Origin: JAWRCU01 sp033542235
GTDB taxonomy: Bacteria; Pseudomonadota; Alphaproteobacteria; Rhizobiales; Rhizobiaceae
Length of the DNA: 64,000 bases
Direction of reading: 5' to 3'
NCBI RefSeq assembly: GCF_033542235.1
Contig: NZ_JAWRCU010000001.1
Coordinates: 1 to 64,000, forward strand
Shown: positions 56,251-64,000 of the stretch, in pieces
How the letters are laid out: each line of letters begins with the position of its first letter
Numbering within the stretch: position 1 is the stretch's first letter
The notes under the pieces: generated by a model
The model's input: only the letters and a program-made list of their open reading frames with translations
Databases searched by the model: none
Told to the model about the DNA's origin: nothing
Made by a program: the position numbers and the translations under genes

Positions 56251-58230
56251 TCAAAGCGTGATGCGAAACTTTGCAAAGCCACCCTCGCCCTCGCCAGCGG
56301 GTTCGATCTTCAGGCCCTTGAGATCCGCCATATAATCCTTCGCCTTCGGTCCCGTCTCGAAGATGACGGTTGCGCCCGACAGCGGCGCGAACGACCAGTT
56401 GGCATCGGCGGAGGGATTGATGGTCTTCTGCTCGACGATATAGCGTACGATCACGTCGCGGTTGGTGTCCGGCGCTTCGAAGATGATCTTTGAGCTGTTG
56501 ATCTCGGGGAAATTGCCGCCGCCGCCGGCCCGGTAGTTGTTGGTCGCCACCACGAATTTCTGCGCGGGATCGATCGGCTTGCCGTCAAACATCAGCTCGA
56601 CGATGCGGCCCGAGGACGGGTTGAGCACTCCGCCTTTGGGATTGTATTTCGGTGGCTGCGACAGGTCTATTTTATACGTGACCCCGTCGATCACGTCGTA
56701 ATTGTAGGACGGGAAGTCCAGGTTGATCAGCGCCTGGTCTGGCTTGCCCGGTTCGATCCTGTTGAAGATGCCGGCCGACATCTCCAGCCATTCCTTGACC
56801 TGCGCTCCGGTGATTTCGACCGCGCGCACCGTGTTCGGATAGAGGTAGAGATCGGCGACGTTCTTGATCGCCACGTCGCCTGCCGGAACGTCGGTGTAGT
56901 AGTCCGCCCCGCCGCGCCCACCGGCCTTGAAGGGCGCTGCCGCCGAAAGGATCGGCAGGTCCTTCCACTTGCTCTCCTTCAGCATCTGCTTGATGTACCA
57001 GGCCTGTGCCTGCGAAACGATCTGAACCGAAGGATCGTCTGCGACCAGCGCGAAATAGGAATAGAGCGGCGCGGTGGTTTTGCCGACTGGCCGGCGGACA
57101 TAGGCGAGCGTCGCCTCATGATCGGCCTTCAGCGCCTCGACGATCCTCCGGTCATCGCCGACGGTCGCCTTGTTCTTGTTGTCGGCGCGCTCGTAGATCG
57201 GCCGCGCCTCGGAGGTCGCGGAGACGACCCGCCACTTGTTGCCGTCCTCTTCGAGCAGAAGGTCGATCAGGCCCATATGCGAGCCCCAGAAGCCGCCCAT
57301 GACGGCCGGCTTGCCTTGCAGGGTGCCGGCCTTGGTATCAACGCCTTCGAGCTCCTGGAAATCCTTCTTGCCGGGAAAGACGAGATGCTGGTGGCCGGTG
57401 AAGACCGCATCGATGCCCTCGACGCCCGCGACAAAGAAGGAGGCATTTTCCATCATGTCGCTTTCCTTCACATCGATGCCCGAATGCGAGAGCGCGATCA
57501 CGATATCCGCGCCCTCCTCCTTCATCTGCGGCACCCACGCCTTGGCGGCCTCGACGATATCGCGGGTCCTGACATTGCCTTCGAGGTTCTTGGCGTCCCA
57601 GATCATGATCTGCGGCGGTACGAAGCCGATTATGCCGATCCTTATTGGCTTCTCCGCGCCGGAGCCGTCCTTGAGCTTCTTGTCCAAGATCACATAAGGC
57701 TTCAGGTAGAGCTTGTCGTCGCGTGGACCAGCGGCGAGTTCCGTGCCGCGGATCAGGTTCGCGCAGACGAACGGAAAGTTGGCACCCGCCAGCACCTTGT
57801 CCAGGAAGGACAGCCCGTAGTTGAACTCGTGATTGCCGAGCGTCGAGCACTCGTAGCTAAGGAGGTTCATGCCCTTCATGATCGGATGCAGGTCGCCGTC
57901 CTTCATGCCCTTCTCATAGGCGATGTAGTCGCCCATCGGATTGCCCTGCAGGAGGTCCCCATTGTCGATCAGCATCGAGTTGGTCGCTTCCTTGCGCACC
58001 GCCTCAATCAGCGATGCCGTGCGTGACAGCCCCATCGTGTCGTTCGGCTTGTCGGCGTAATAGTCGTAAGGCAGCGCGTTCACATGGATGTCGGTCGTCT
58101 CCATGATCCTGAGATGCGCCTGATTGGCCTCAGCTCGCGCCGAGAAGGGATGCAGCATGATGAAGCCACCTGCTGCCGCGGACCCTGCCAGGAACGAGCG
58201 ACGCGTTATCGAGCTGGAAAATTCGGACAT
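56251..58230 (-). CDS. cpdB: 2',3'-cyclic-nucleotide 2'-phosphodiesterase/3'-nucleotidase
   Basis: A 659-residue periplasmic enzyme with a twin-arginine signal (TRRSFLAGSAAAGGFIM, residues 9-33). The calcineurin-like metal-binding domain has TDIHVN, DNGDLLQGNP, GNHEFNYG, LSHSGIDV and GHQHLVFPG in order. A 5'-nucleotidase C-terminal domain (about 360-640) has NYRAGGGGNFPE. The start at 58230 follows GTGAGG. It breaks down 2',3'-cyclic nucleotides to nucleosides outside the cell membrane, scavenging phosphate and purines. The Tat signal is worth noting, as E. coli CpdB uses Sec. Confidence 0.93.
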   Translation of the reverse strand: MSEFSSSITRRSFLAGSAAAGGFIMLHPFSARAEANQAHLRIMETTDIHVNALPYDYYADKPNDTMGLSRTASLIEAVRKEATNSMLIDNGDLLQGNPMGDYIAYEKGMKDGDLHPIMKGMNLLSYECSTLGNHEFNYGLSFLDKVLAGANFPFVCANLIRGTELAAGPRDDKLYLKPYVILDKKLKDGSGAEKPIRIGIIGFVPPQIMIWDAKNLEGNVRTRDIVEAAKAWVPQMKEEGADIVIALSHSGIDVKESDMMENASFFVAGVEGIDAVFTGHQHLVFPGKKDFQELEGVDTKAGTLQGKPAVMGGFWGSHMGLIDLLLEEDGNKWRVVSATSEARPIYERADNKNKATVGDDRRIVEALKADHEATLAYVRRPVGKTTAPLYSYFALVADDPSVQIVSQAQAWYIKQMLKESKWKDLPILSAAAPFKAGGRGGADYYTDVPAGDVAIKNVADLYLYPNTVRAVEITGAQVKEWLEMSAGIFNRIEPGKPDQALINLDFPSYNYDVIDGVTYKIDLSQPPKYNPKGGVLNPSSGRIVELMFDGKPIDPAQKFVVATNNYRAGGGGNFPEINSSKIIFEAPDTNRDVIVRYIVEQKTINPSADANWSFAPLSGATVIFETGPKAKDYMADLKGLKIEPAGEGEGGFAKFRITL

Positions 58231-58299
58231 GGATGTTACCTCACGAATAGCCGACGAGAGTCCCACCTTCCCAGTTTGGACATTTGCTTTGCCACAGTC

Positions 58300-58450
58300 C
58301 AGCAGTCCTGTGTTTCGCCGGGACGACGGTAGAGGGGTGGTGGGTAACCCCTGAGCAGGAGCCTTGCCGCGTGCGCTGCCTGCTTGGCGCGTGTCGCAGA
58401 AATGCAAGGCCTGCACGGCGGGTACGCTTACGATTGGGCCATGAGCGCAG
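58300..58450 (+). ncRNA. ssrS: Probable 6S RNA
   Basis: The region directly upstream of the 5-formyltetrahydrofolate cyclo-ligase gene is where many alphaproteobacteria encode 6S RNA. It has no coding signal and can fold into a long rod: an inner hairpin CCTTGC...GCAAGG (about 58361-58408) between segments GGGGTGGTGGGTAACCCC and GGCGGGTACGC. 6S RNA binds the housekeeping RNA polymerase in stationary phase. The call rests on position and fold, so the ends are approximate. Confidence 0.5.
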
Positions 58451-58460
58451 GGAGTTGCCA

Positions 58461-59105
58461 GTGACTGCCGATGACGAAAACAGCCGACCCACGGACCCCG
58501 CGGATCCCGAGGACTTCGGCGGGCCGCTTCAGTGGCCGGACATCGCGCGCTGGCGCAAGGCCGAACGCGAACGGCTGATCGCGGCGCGCCTCGCAGTTCC
58601 GCCAGAGGAGCGCGCGAGAATGTCTACCACGATCGCTGCCGGCTTGGACGTCCTGATCGGCGATCCCAAGGGCCGCGTCGTCACCCTCTATTGGCCCTTC
58701 CGCGGCGAACCCGATTTGCGCGGCTGGCTTGCTTCGATCGTCGAGCGGGGCGCGACCGCTGCCCTCCCCGTCGTGATCGAGAAAGGCCGGCCGCTCGCGA
58801 TGCGCGCCTACCGCCCCGGCGACCGCCTGGAGAAAGGCGTCTGGAATATTCCTGTCCCGGCTGATGGCGCATCGGTCCTCCCCGATGTCGTCATTTCTCC
58901 TCTAGTCGGCTTCGATCCGCAGAACTACCGACTCGGCTATGGCGGCGGATTCTTCGACCGTACGCTCGCCGAGCTGCCAAAAAAACCTCTGGTGATTGGC
59001 GTCGGCTATGCCTTGCAGGCCATTGCGACAATCCATCCGCAGCCACACGACATCCCGATGGACCGGATCGTGACGGAGGCGACGGCGGACGATGAGTTGG
59101 GTTAG
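58461..59105 (+). CDS. 5-formyltetrahydrofolate cyclo-ligase
   Basis: A 214-residue enzyme that recycles 5-formyl-THF to 5,10-methenyl-THF with ATP. The C-terminal signature RLGYGGGFFDRTLAELP and the basic region RWRKAERERLIAARLAV near residue 30 are typical. The GTG at 58461 is chosen as start because GGGAG precedes it. The first 25 residues are Asp/Pro-rich and not conserved. The probable 6S RNA upstream may be processed from the same transcript. Confidence 0.9.
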   Translation: MTADDENSRPTDPADPEDFGGPLQWPDIARWRKAERERLIAARLAVPPEERARMSTTIAAGLDVLIGDPKGRVVTLYWPFRGEPDLRGWLASIVERGATAALPVVIEKGRPLAMRAYRPGDRLEKGVWNIPVPADGASVLPDVVISPLVGFDPQNYRLGYGGGFFDRTLAELPKKPLVIGVGYALQAIATIHPQPHDIPMDRIVTEATADDELG

Positions 59106-59200
59106 CTCAGAAGCAGGACGATATTAGATCAGCGATCTTGTCGGAGTCACTTTGGTGCGTTCTGCCAATCACTAAGCTGACGGCAATTCGCTCGGCTCAC

Positions 59201-60142
59201 CTACCCCACCCTCCCCACCAACCACGAAAGCGCATAGAGCCAGGCGAGTAGCGTTGCGACCGACAGCAGCGTCGTAACCGAGACGGTGGCCGCGATCAGC
59301 GCTTCCTCCGTCTTGTACTCGCCCGCGAGAATATAGACCGTCTTTGCGGTCGGCACGGCGGCGCAGATAACGGCGGCGATCGTGTAGAGCGAGTTGAGGC
59401 CCGATACCACGCAAAGAACATAGGTGACGAGCGGCATGATCACGAGCTTCACGGCGGCGAGCGCAACGGATGGGGTAATGTTCGAGCGCAGCCCTTCGGC
59501 CGATAGGCCAAGCCCTATGGCGAAGAGCGCGCATGGCGTGAGCGCACCGGCGAAGATGTTCATATAGGCCGCGACAGGGCCGGGAATCTGCAGGCCAGTG
59601 ACCGCCCACGCCAGCCCGATCAGCGTGGACAGCATCATCGGATTGAGCACGATCCGCTTCAGGAGGATGGCCGATCCGGTCGACCGGGTGCCGCGCGCCT
59701 TGCTTTCGAGCAGGATGACCGCAGCAGGGAACATCACCGCCGCCACGAACACGGTGGCGACCGCGGCGGGCAGGACGGCCGGACGGCCGTAGATGGCGTG
59801 TAGTATCGGCAGCGCGACGAAGCCGGTGTTGGTCATCGCCGCGGCCGTTCCAAACATGGTGCTGCTGCCAAGATCGCGGCCCCACACCGTGTGAACGGCC
59901 AGGAACACCAGCGCGAAACACAAGACAGAGCCACCTCCGAATGCCAGCAGGAAGCGCCATTCCAGAAGATTGCGCGCCGGTTCCTGCGCGATGGTGACGA
60001 TCAGCAGCGCGGGCATCGCGACATTGTAGGCGAAATGCACGAGCCCGTCGGCGAGCAACCGCGAAATGTAGCCGGACCACCCGGCCAGCCAGCCGGTCAC
60101 GATGATCGCAAAGACAGGAAGGACCAGATCGGCGACTTCCAT
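59201..60142 (-). CDS. AEC-family transporter (auxin efflux carrier type)
   Basis: A 313-residue membrane protein with about ten hydrophobic helices in two five-helix halves, matching the AEC/bile-acid-arsenite fold. The first half has FGTAAAMTNTGFVALPILHAIYG and the second has LCVVSGLNSLYTIAAVICAAVPTAKTVYILA-type sequence (quoted in parts). Bacterial members move malonate, malate or other carboxylates. It stands alone, with no neighbours to tell the substrate. Confidence 0.87.
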   Translation of the reverse strand: MEVADLVLPVFAIIVTGWLAGWSGYISRLLADGLVHFAYNVAMPALLIVTIAQEPARNLLEWRFLLAFGGGSVLCFALVFLAVHTVWGRDLGSSTMFGTAAAMTNTGFVALPILHAIYGRPAVLPAAVATVFVAAVMFPAAVILLESKARGTRSTGSAILLKRIVLNPMMLSTLIGLAWAVTGLQIPGPVAAYMNIFAGALTPCALFAIGLGLSAEGLRSNITPSVALAAVKLVIMPLVTYVLCVVSGLNSLYTIAAVICAAVPTAKTVYILAGEYKTEEALIAATVSVTTLLSVATLLAWLYALSWLVGRVG

Positions 60143-60329
60143 CCTTGTGTTCCCCTGGCAATGCCCTGAGCGGGAGCATTATACACGCTGCGAAGCATTT
60201 GCGCCGGGCATGTTTGCCGGTGTGGCGCACCGCCTGATACCGGCTGATGGGCCCCCGCGCCCTGGATGCTGAAAGCCTCTGTCAACTCAATGCTTGATGC
60301 CGCCAACATTTCATTCCACACCGGTCGCG

Positions 60330-61265
60330 ATGAGCGAAGACATGCGGGATGAGCGCCGGGTGTTCAGGTGGGCCATGCCCGCCTCGTTCGTCGTTCATCT
60401 GGTCATCGCCGCGCTTTTGATATTCGGGCTGCCGGTTTCGCTCTCCGAGCCGCAGAAGGATGAGGCCATAGCGGTCGATCTGGTGCCGCCGCCGAAGCCG
60501 CCGGAGAGGCCCAAAACCGAACCGCCGCCGAAGCCGCAGGACAAAGCCAAAGTCGAACCGGCGCCGTCTGCCCAAGCACCCAAACCGGAAAAGCAGCAGG
60601 AAGCGAAGGTCAAGACACCGCCGCCAACCAGCAATGCCCCCTCCCCGCCTCCGCCCTCCCCTGCTGTGAGGTCCGTGTACCAGTTTGGCGAGAAGGACGC
60701 CGGCCCCCGAGAGTCCCTAGACGGCAACAGCGCGGAAGAGGGTCCGGAGTCGCCTGAGCCGGCGCCCGATCCGGAGAAACAAGATGTAGCAGAACCGCAC
60801 GTTTTAACAGCGGTTGGGGTGATGAACCGAGCTTCGCAAGCCGGCGCGCCTGAGGCGCCCACACCGAAATCGGCAGACGCCGTCAAAATGCGGCAAGCCG
60901 TAAAGCTTGAAAAAGCGAAGAAATTATTTTCGCGCACAGCCACCGGCGATCCGACTGGAGCGACCGCGATCGGGAATTTGTCGCGTGGCAAGCGGGCCAG
61001 TCAGCTTTGCCACACGGAGCTGAAATATCAATTACTCAACACCTCACCGCCCTATTTTCCGGAGCTTTTACCTACCTACCAACCAAAGGACGGGACGGTC
61101 ATTGAGATCACCAGGGGCGCCTTTAGCGCCCAGGGACAGTGGTACGAGGTCAGCTATCGTTGCGAGGTTGACATGGATGCGACGAAGGTCATCTCCTTCG
61201 CCTTCCACGTCGGCGATCCGATCCCGCGCAGCGAATGGAAGAGCCGAAGGCTGCCCTCGCCATAG
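60330..61265 (+). CDS. TonB-like membrane protein with C-terminal DUF930 domain
   Basis: The 311-residue protein has a cytoplasmic start, one membrane helix (about residues 17-38) and a long Pro/Lys/Glu-rich region (about 45-115), as in TonB spanning the periplasm. A compact C-terminal domain (about 205-305; SQLCHTELKYQLLN, WYEVSYRCEVD, with Cys residues) fits DUF930. No ExbB/ExbD genes are nearby and the C-terminus is not the TonB fold, so energy transduction is not assured. ATGs at 60297 and 60342 are alternative starts. Confidence 0.75.
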   Translation: MSEDMRDERRVFRWAMPASFVVHLVIAALLIFGLPVSLSEPQKDEAIAVDLVPPPKPPERPKTEPPPKPQDKAKVEPAPSAQAPKPEKQQEAKVKTPPPTSNAPSPPPPSPAVRSVYQFGEKDAGPRESLDGNSAEEGPESPEPAPDPEKQDVAEPHVLTAVGVMNRASQAGAPEAPTPKSADAVKMRQAVKLEKAKKLFSRTATGDPTGATAIGNLSRGKRASQLCHTELKYQLLNTSPPYFPELLPTYQPKDGTVIEITRGAFSAQGQWYEVSYRCEVDMDATKVISFAFHVGDPIPRSEWKSRRLPSP

Positions 61266-61399
61266 GTAAACCACTCTCGACTGAGCAAAGCCACCGAACT
61301 CCGACGTTGTACCCTTTGATACGGCTGCCGCGTATGATGCACGCCACGTGATGTGGTCCGGTCTTCAAATGCCAGACTCAACGTCCGCGAACGGCGGCG

Positions 61400-61777
61400 C
61401 TATCCGACTCCTGCACCAAAAAGCGCGCCCAATATTTGATCCGGGTCGACGGGTTTTTCGCAGCGGGTTACCGTCGAAAACCGATCGGGCAGTGTCGATT
61501 TGTCGTAACCGGTCGTAAACACGAAAGGCACGCCGCGCTGGGCAAGTTCGTCAGCGACCGGAAAGACCATTTCCCCATGCAGGCAGATGTCGAGCACCGC
61601 TCCGTGCAGGGCCTCACCATCCATTACCAGGGCCAGGGCATCTCCGACCGTCTGCGCCGGCCCGATGACACTGGCACCGGCCGTCTTGAACATCTCGACG
61701 ATCTCTTCGGCAATGAAATACTCGTCTTCGGCGACCAGGATCCGAAGCCCCTCAAGGCGATGGGAATTGTTCGACAT
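61400..61777 (-). CDS. Single-domain response regulator
   Basis: A 125-residue receiver domain alone. The acidic pocket (AEDEYF), the phosphate-accepting Asp in AVLDICLHG near residue 58, the Thr in FTTGYD near 88 and the Lys in CEKPVD near 109 are all present. It has no output domain, so it must act by protein contact. AAGGAG precedes the start. A near-consensus EcfG promoter lies just upstream. The relative of Crp/Fnr at 62232 and CheB at 63068 may be partners. Confidence 0.88.
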   Translation of the reverse strand: MSNNSHRLEGLRILVAEDEYFIAEEIVEMFKTAGASVIGPAQTVGDALALVMDGEALHGAVLDICLHGEMVFPVADELAQRGVPFVFTTGYDKSTLPDRFSTVTRCEKPVDPDQILGALFGAGVG

Positions 61778-61820
61778 GACACTCCTTGCCAGCGGGAGCT
61801 CAGCAGAAGGTTCAGAGAAT

Positions 61821-61845
61821 AACGCGCGATGGCTCTGTTGGTTCG
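61821..61845 (-). promoter_or_regulatory. Near-consensus EcfG-type promoter for response regulator
   Basis: Read on the minus strand: CGAAC, 16 bases, CGTT, one mismatch to the EcfG consensus. It ends 44 bases before the response regulator start. The rest of the 454-base gap up to 62231 shows no gene and no other clear signal. Confidence 0.4.
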
Positions 61846-62231
61846 AAATCGCACACGCCAAGCACCCCGACACAGGATTGTTTTCGGACCGCATGGAACG
61901 CGATCTCGGACCACTCCCGTTTGAGCAAGGATGAAGGGGCTTGAGCACCTTCGAGAATCGTCAGGCCGCCAATGGGAGGAACTTTCGCCTGAAGGGCAGC
62001 ACCGCAGCCTGCGTTGGTGAGGCACTATGCTATAACGGCAGTCGCGGACTGCTCTTCCGGGTCGGCCTTGTCTAGCCTCACCCAATGGCATCTGTTCCCG
62101 CTCCCCCCATTTTACCCCCTTCCGAAAAGAGCTAGAGTAGGCCATGACAGCCAGGCGGAGGGCTGCCCTTGCAGGCTCATTCCACTCGCTAATCGCCTGC
62201 ACAGCGTCGAGGCATCAGAGGGCTTTGCGAG

Positions 62232-63005
62232 ATGACGCCACAATGGGGAGCCGCCGCAGCAAAGGCCGAAATTGCGCGGGACCTCGATGCTCATCCGCTT
62301 ACCCGCAAGCTTTCCCAATTTACGCAGCTGTCTGCGGAAGAGCGCAGCGCCATTGTTGCTGCAACGGGAAAGCTGCGCGACTACGCACCCGGCGATGACA
62401 TCGTTCGGAGGGGCGATCTAACGGGCGGTATGAAGCTGATCGTTCAAGGGTTTGCGTGCAGATACAAGCTCCTCGACGACGGCCGCCGCCAGAATCTGGC
62501 GTACCTCATCCCAGGCGATTTTTGCGATCTCAACCTGTTCCTTCTCGATCGGGTCGACCACTCCACTGCCGCCATGACGCGCACCAAGGTGGCGATAATC
62601 TCGCAAAGTGACGTACTTGCCCTCACCGAGCATTTCCCGAACCTGACGCGCGCCCTATGGCGGTCGACGCTGCTCGACGAAGCGATTACGCGCGAGTGGG
62701 TGGTCAATCTCGGCCAGCGGACAGCCTACGAGCGGATGGCGCATCTGTTTTGCGAGCTTTTCTATCGCATGCGCTCGATTGGCGGCGTGACCGGCTCCAG
62801 CTATCCGCTGCCCATCACGCAGGCAGCGCTCGGCGAAACGCTCGGGTTGTCTAACGTTCATGTCAACCGCACGATTCAGGAACTCAGAGCCCAGGGGCTG
62901 ATCTCCTTCAAAGGCGGCACCGTGACCGTGAACGATCTTCCCGCGCTGGAACGGGTGGGGTTCTTCACTGCCGATTATCTCCATCTCGGCGACGGCCCAA
63001 AATAG
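62232..63005 (+). CDS. Crp/Fnr-family transcriptional regulator
   Basis: A 257-residue regulator. The cyclic-nucleotide-binding-like beta-roll covers about residues 25-150 (YAPGDDIVRRGD, LIPGDFCDLNLFLL) and a winged helix-turn-helix (about 160-230) has ITQAALGETLGLSNVHVNRTIQEL in two parts. The cAMP-binding arginine motif and Fnr cysteines are not evident, so the ligand is unknown. Proteins of this group respond to oxygen, redox or stress. It is 62 bases upstream of the CheB-type gene and probably cotranscribed. Confidence 0.9.
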   Translation: MTPQWGAAAAKAEIARDLDAHPLTRKLSQFTQLSAEERSAIVAATGKLRDYAPGDDIVRRGDLTGGMKLIVQGFACRYKLLDDGRRQNLAYLIPGDFCDLNLFLLDRVDHSTAAMTRTKVAIISQSDVLALTEHFPNLTRALWRSTLLDEAITREWVVNLGQRTAYERMAHLFCELFYRMRSIGGVTGSSYPLPITQAALGETLGLSNVHVNRTIQELRAQGLISFKGGTVTVNDLPALERVGFFTADYLHLGDGPK

Positions 63006-63067
63006 GATCGCGACGGAACTCGTCGGTAAACGGAGAGTTTCCTTCAAAGGTCATCGGAGCCCCGACC

Positions 63068-64000
63068 ATGTCCAATCGAGATCTGGTGGTGATTGGAGGC
63101 TCGGCGGGCGCGGTCGAACCTCTGAAGACAATTCTTGCGAACCTGCCGGCGGACCTGCCCGCCACCGTGATTATAGTTCTTCACGTGCCCGCAGCGAGCA
63201 CTGGCATCCATACGACCGTTGCCGCTCATGCCGGACCGTTGCCGGTGGAAACGGCAAGCGACGGCGCGGCGCTTGCACATGGCAAAGTCTACATCGCGCC
63301 GCCCAACCATCATCTGCTGATCAGTGACAGCCATCTTATGCTGGGCGACGGTCCCCGCGAAAATATGGTTCGACCCAGCATCGATCCACTGTTTCGTTCC
63401 GCTGCCGCCGTTTTCGGGCCGCGGACGATCGGCGTGATCCTCAGCGGGATGCTGAATGACGGAGCGTCCGGGCTGCAAGCCGTCAAGCGATGCGGCGGCA
63501 TAGCCCTGGTCCAGGCCCCGCACGAAGCGCGCGCTACCGATATGCCGCTGGCAGCTCTCGAGGCAACATCGGTCGACATGAGTGCTGAAGCCGCGCTTCT
63601 CGCTCAGGCGATCAGACGTCACGTCGCCGAAAACGCGCCCCCACCTGCCCATGTTCCGGACGACATCATGCTCGAGATCGAAATAGCGGCCGGTCAGCAA
63701 AGCGGCAGCAGGACGACCGGCCAGATCGCAAAGCCGGTAGCCCTGACCTGCCCCGATTGCGGCGGCACGCTCTCGGAGGTCAACGGGCGGCCTCCTCTCC
63801 GCTACCGTTGCCAGGTCGGGCATGCCTACACCTCGAAGACACTTCTCCATGAGCAGGAGGCGCAGGTGGACGAGGCGATGCGGATAGCGCTGCGCATCAT
63901 CGAGGAACGTGCAGAGCTGGTCGCCCGCATGGGCCGGGATGCAACCGAACTAGGCCGGGCGAGCACTGCCGACATGTACGCCAGGCGCGCCGCCGAATAT
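63068..64000 (+). CDS. CheB-type protein-glutamate methylesterase, partial (runs off window)
   Basis: The frame is open from the ATG at 63068 to the right edge (311 codons). Residues 1-195 form a CheB methylesterase domain: VVIGGSAGAVEPL carries the catalytic Ser, VLHVPAAS the His, and GVILSGMLNDGASGLQAV the Asp. There is no N-terminal receiver domain. Beyond it lies a zinc-ribbon-like part (CPDCGGTL and RYRCQVGHAYT, near 240-270), then a helical Glu/Arg/Ala-rich region. This layout is seen in receiver-free CheB proteins near regulators outside chemotaxis operons. What lies past the edge, and so its full length, is unknown. Confidence 0.85.
   Translation, partial: MSNRDLVVIGGSAGAVEPLKTILANLPADLPATVIIVLHVPAASTGIHTTVAAHAGPLPVETASDGAALAHGKVYIAPPNHHLLISDSHLMLGDGPRENMVRPSIDPLFRSAAAVFGPRTIGVILSGMLNDGASGLQAVKRCGGIALVQAPHEARATDMPLAALEATSVDMSAEAALLAQAIRRHVAENAPPPAHVPDDIMLEIEIAAGQQSGSRTTGQIAKPVALTCPDCGGTLSEVNGRPPLRYRCQVGHAYTSKTLLHEQEAQVDEAMRIALRIIEERAELVARMGRDATELGRASTADMYARRAAEY

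Noticed and set aside
1..64000. CRISPR array, prophage or intact transposase
   Set aside because: No regularly spaced repeats, phage structural genes or transposase motifs were seen on either strand.

Overview
The window looks like chromosome (or a large replicon) of a Mesorhizobium-like alphaproteobacterium (Hyphomicrobiales). The sequence is GC-rich. It carries many ABC importers paired with LysR or GntR regulators, palindromic intergenic repeats of the type scattered through rhizobial genomes, an LigD/Ku end-joining operon, and promoter-like sites matching the alphaproteobacterial general-stress sigma factor EcfG. No prophage, CRISPR array or intact insertion sequence was seen. The assignment rests on reading the sequence, not on a database search.

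Region 1 (0.2-9.3 kb): a GntR/FCD regulator faces a catabolic operon that has lost its transporter. A solute-binding-protein start is joined directly to the end of a permease gene, followed by SDR, 3-hydroxyacid dehydrogenase and beta-keto-acid cleavage (BKACE) genes. Then come an AaeB/AaeX/AaeA-like efflux set on the minus strand and a DadA-like FAD oxidase.

Region 2 (9.3-20 kb): a complete Dpp/Opp-type peptide importer split over two divergent transcripts around a LysR gene. It is linked to an S12 serine hydrolase, an alpha-oxoamine-synthase-like PLP enzyme and an M55 D-aminopeptidase. With the FAD oxidase next door this reads as a D-peptide or D-amino-acid salvage module.

Region 3 (20-38 kb): gabT-gabD with a LysR gene converge on a minus-strand operon of about 12 kb whose genes nearly all overlap or abut. 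It encodes PxpA, biotin carrier, biotin carboxylase, PxpB, PxpC, an ABC importer with a TorT-like binding protein, and a three-subunit molybdenum hydroxylase. A LysR gene and a second pxpA follow. The set suggests uptake of an N-heterocycle, oxidation to a lactam, biotin/ATP-dependent ring opening by a split urea-carboxylase-like complex, and, for a five-membered ring, entry into GABA catabolism. This is the most interesting system in the window, and its substrate is inference.

Region 4 (38-56 kb): a small NTF2-like/GST pair, tRNA-Asn, then a stress and DNA-repair block: ligD, ku, a BRCT-TPR protein, a hydrolase and exonuclease III in one run. PepSY, DUF3175, HAD, GT4, a debranching-like glycosidase, a membrane-anchored trehalose-phosphate-synthase-like enzyme, DUF2188 and Dabb genes follow. 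Two exact and several near EcfG-type promoters occur here.

Region 5 (56-64 kb): CpdB, a probable 6S RNA ahead of 5-formyltetrahydrofolate cyclo-ligase, an AEC transporter, a TonB-like DUF930 protein, a single-domain response regulator, a Crp/Fnr regulator, and a CheB-type methylesterase that runs off the right edge.
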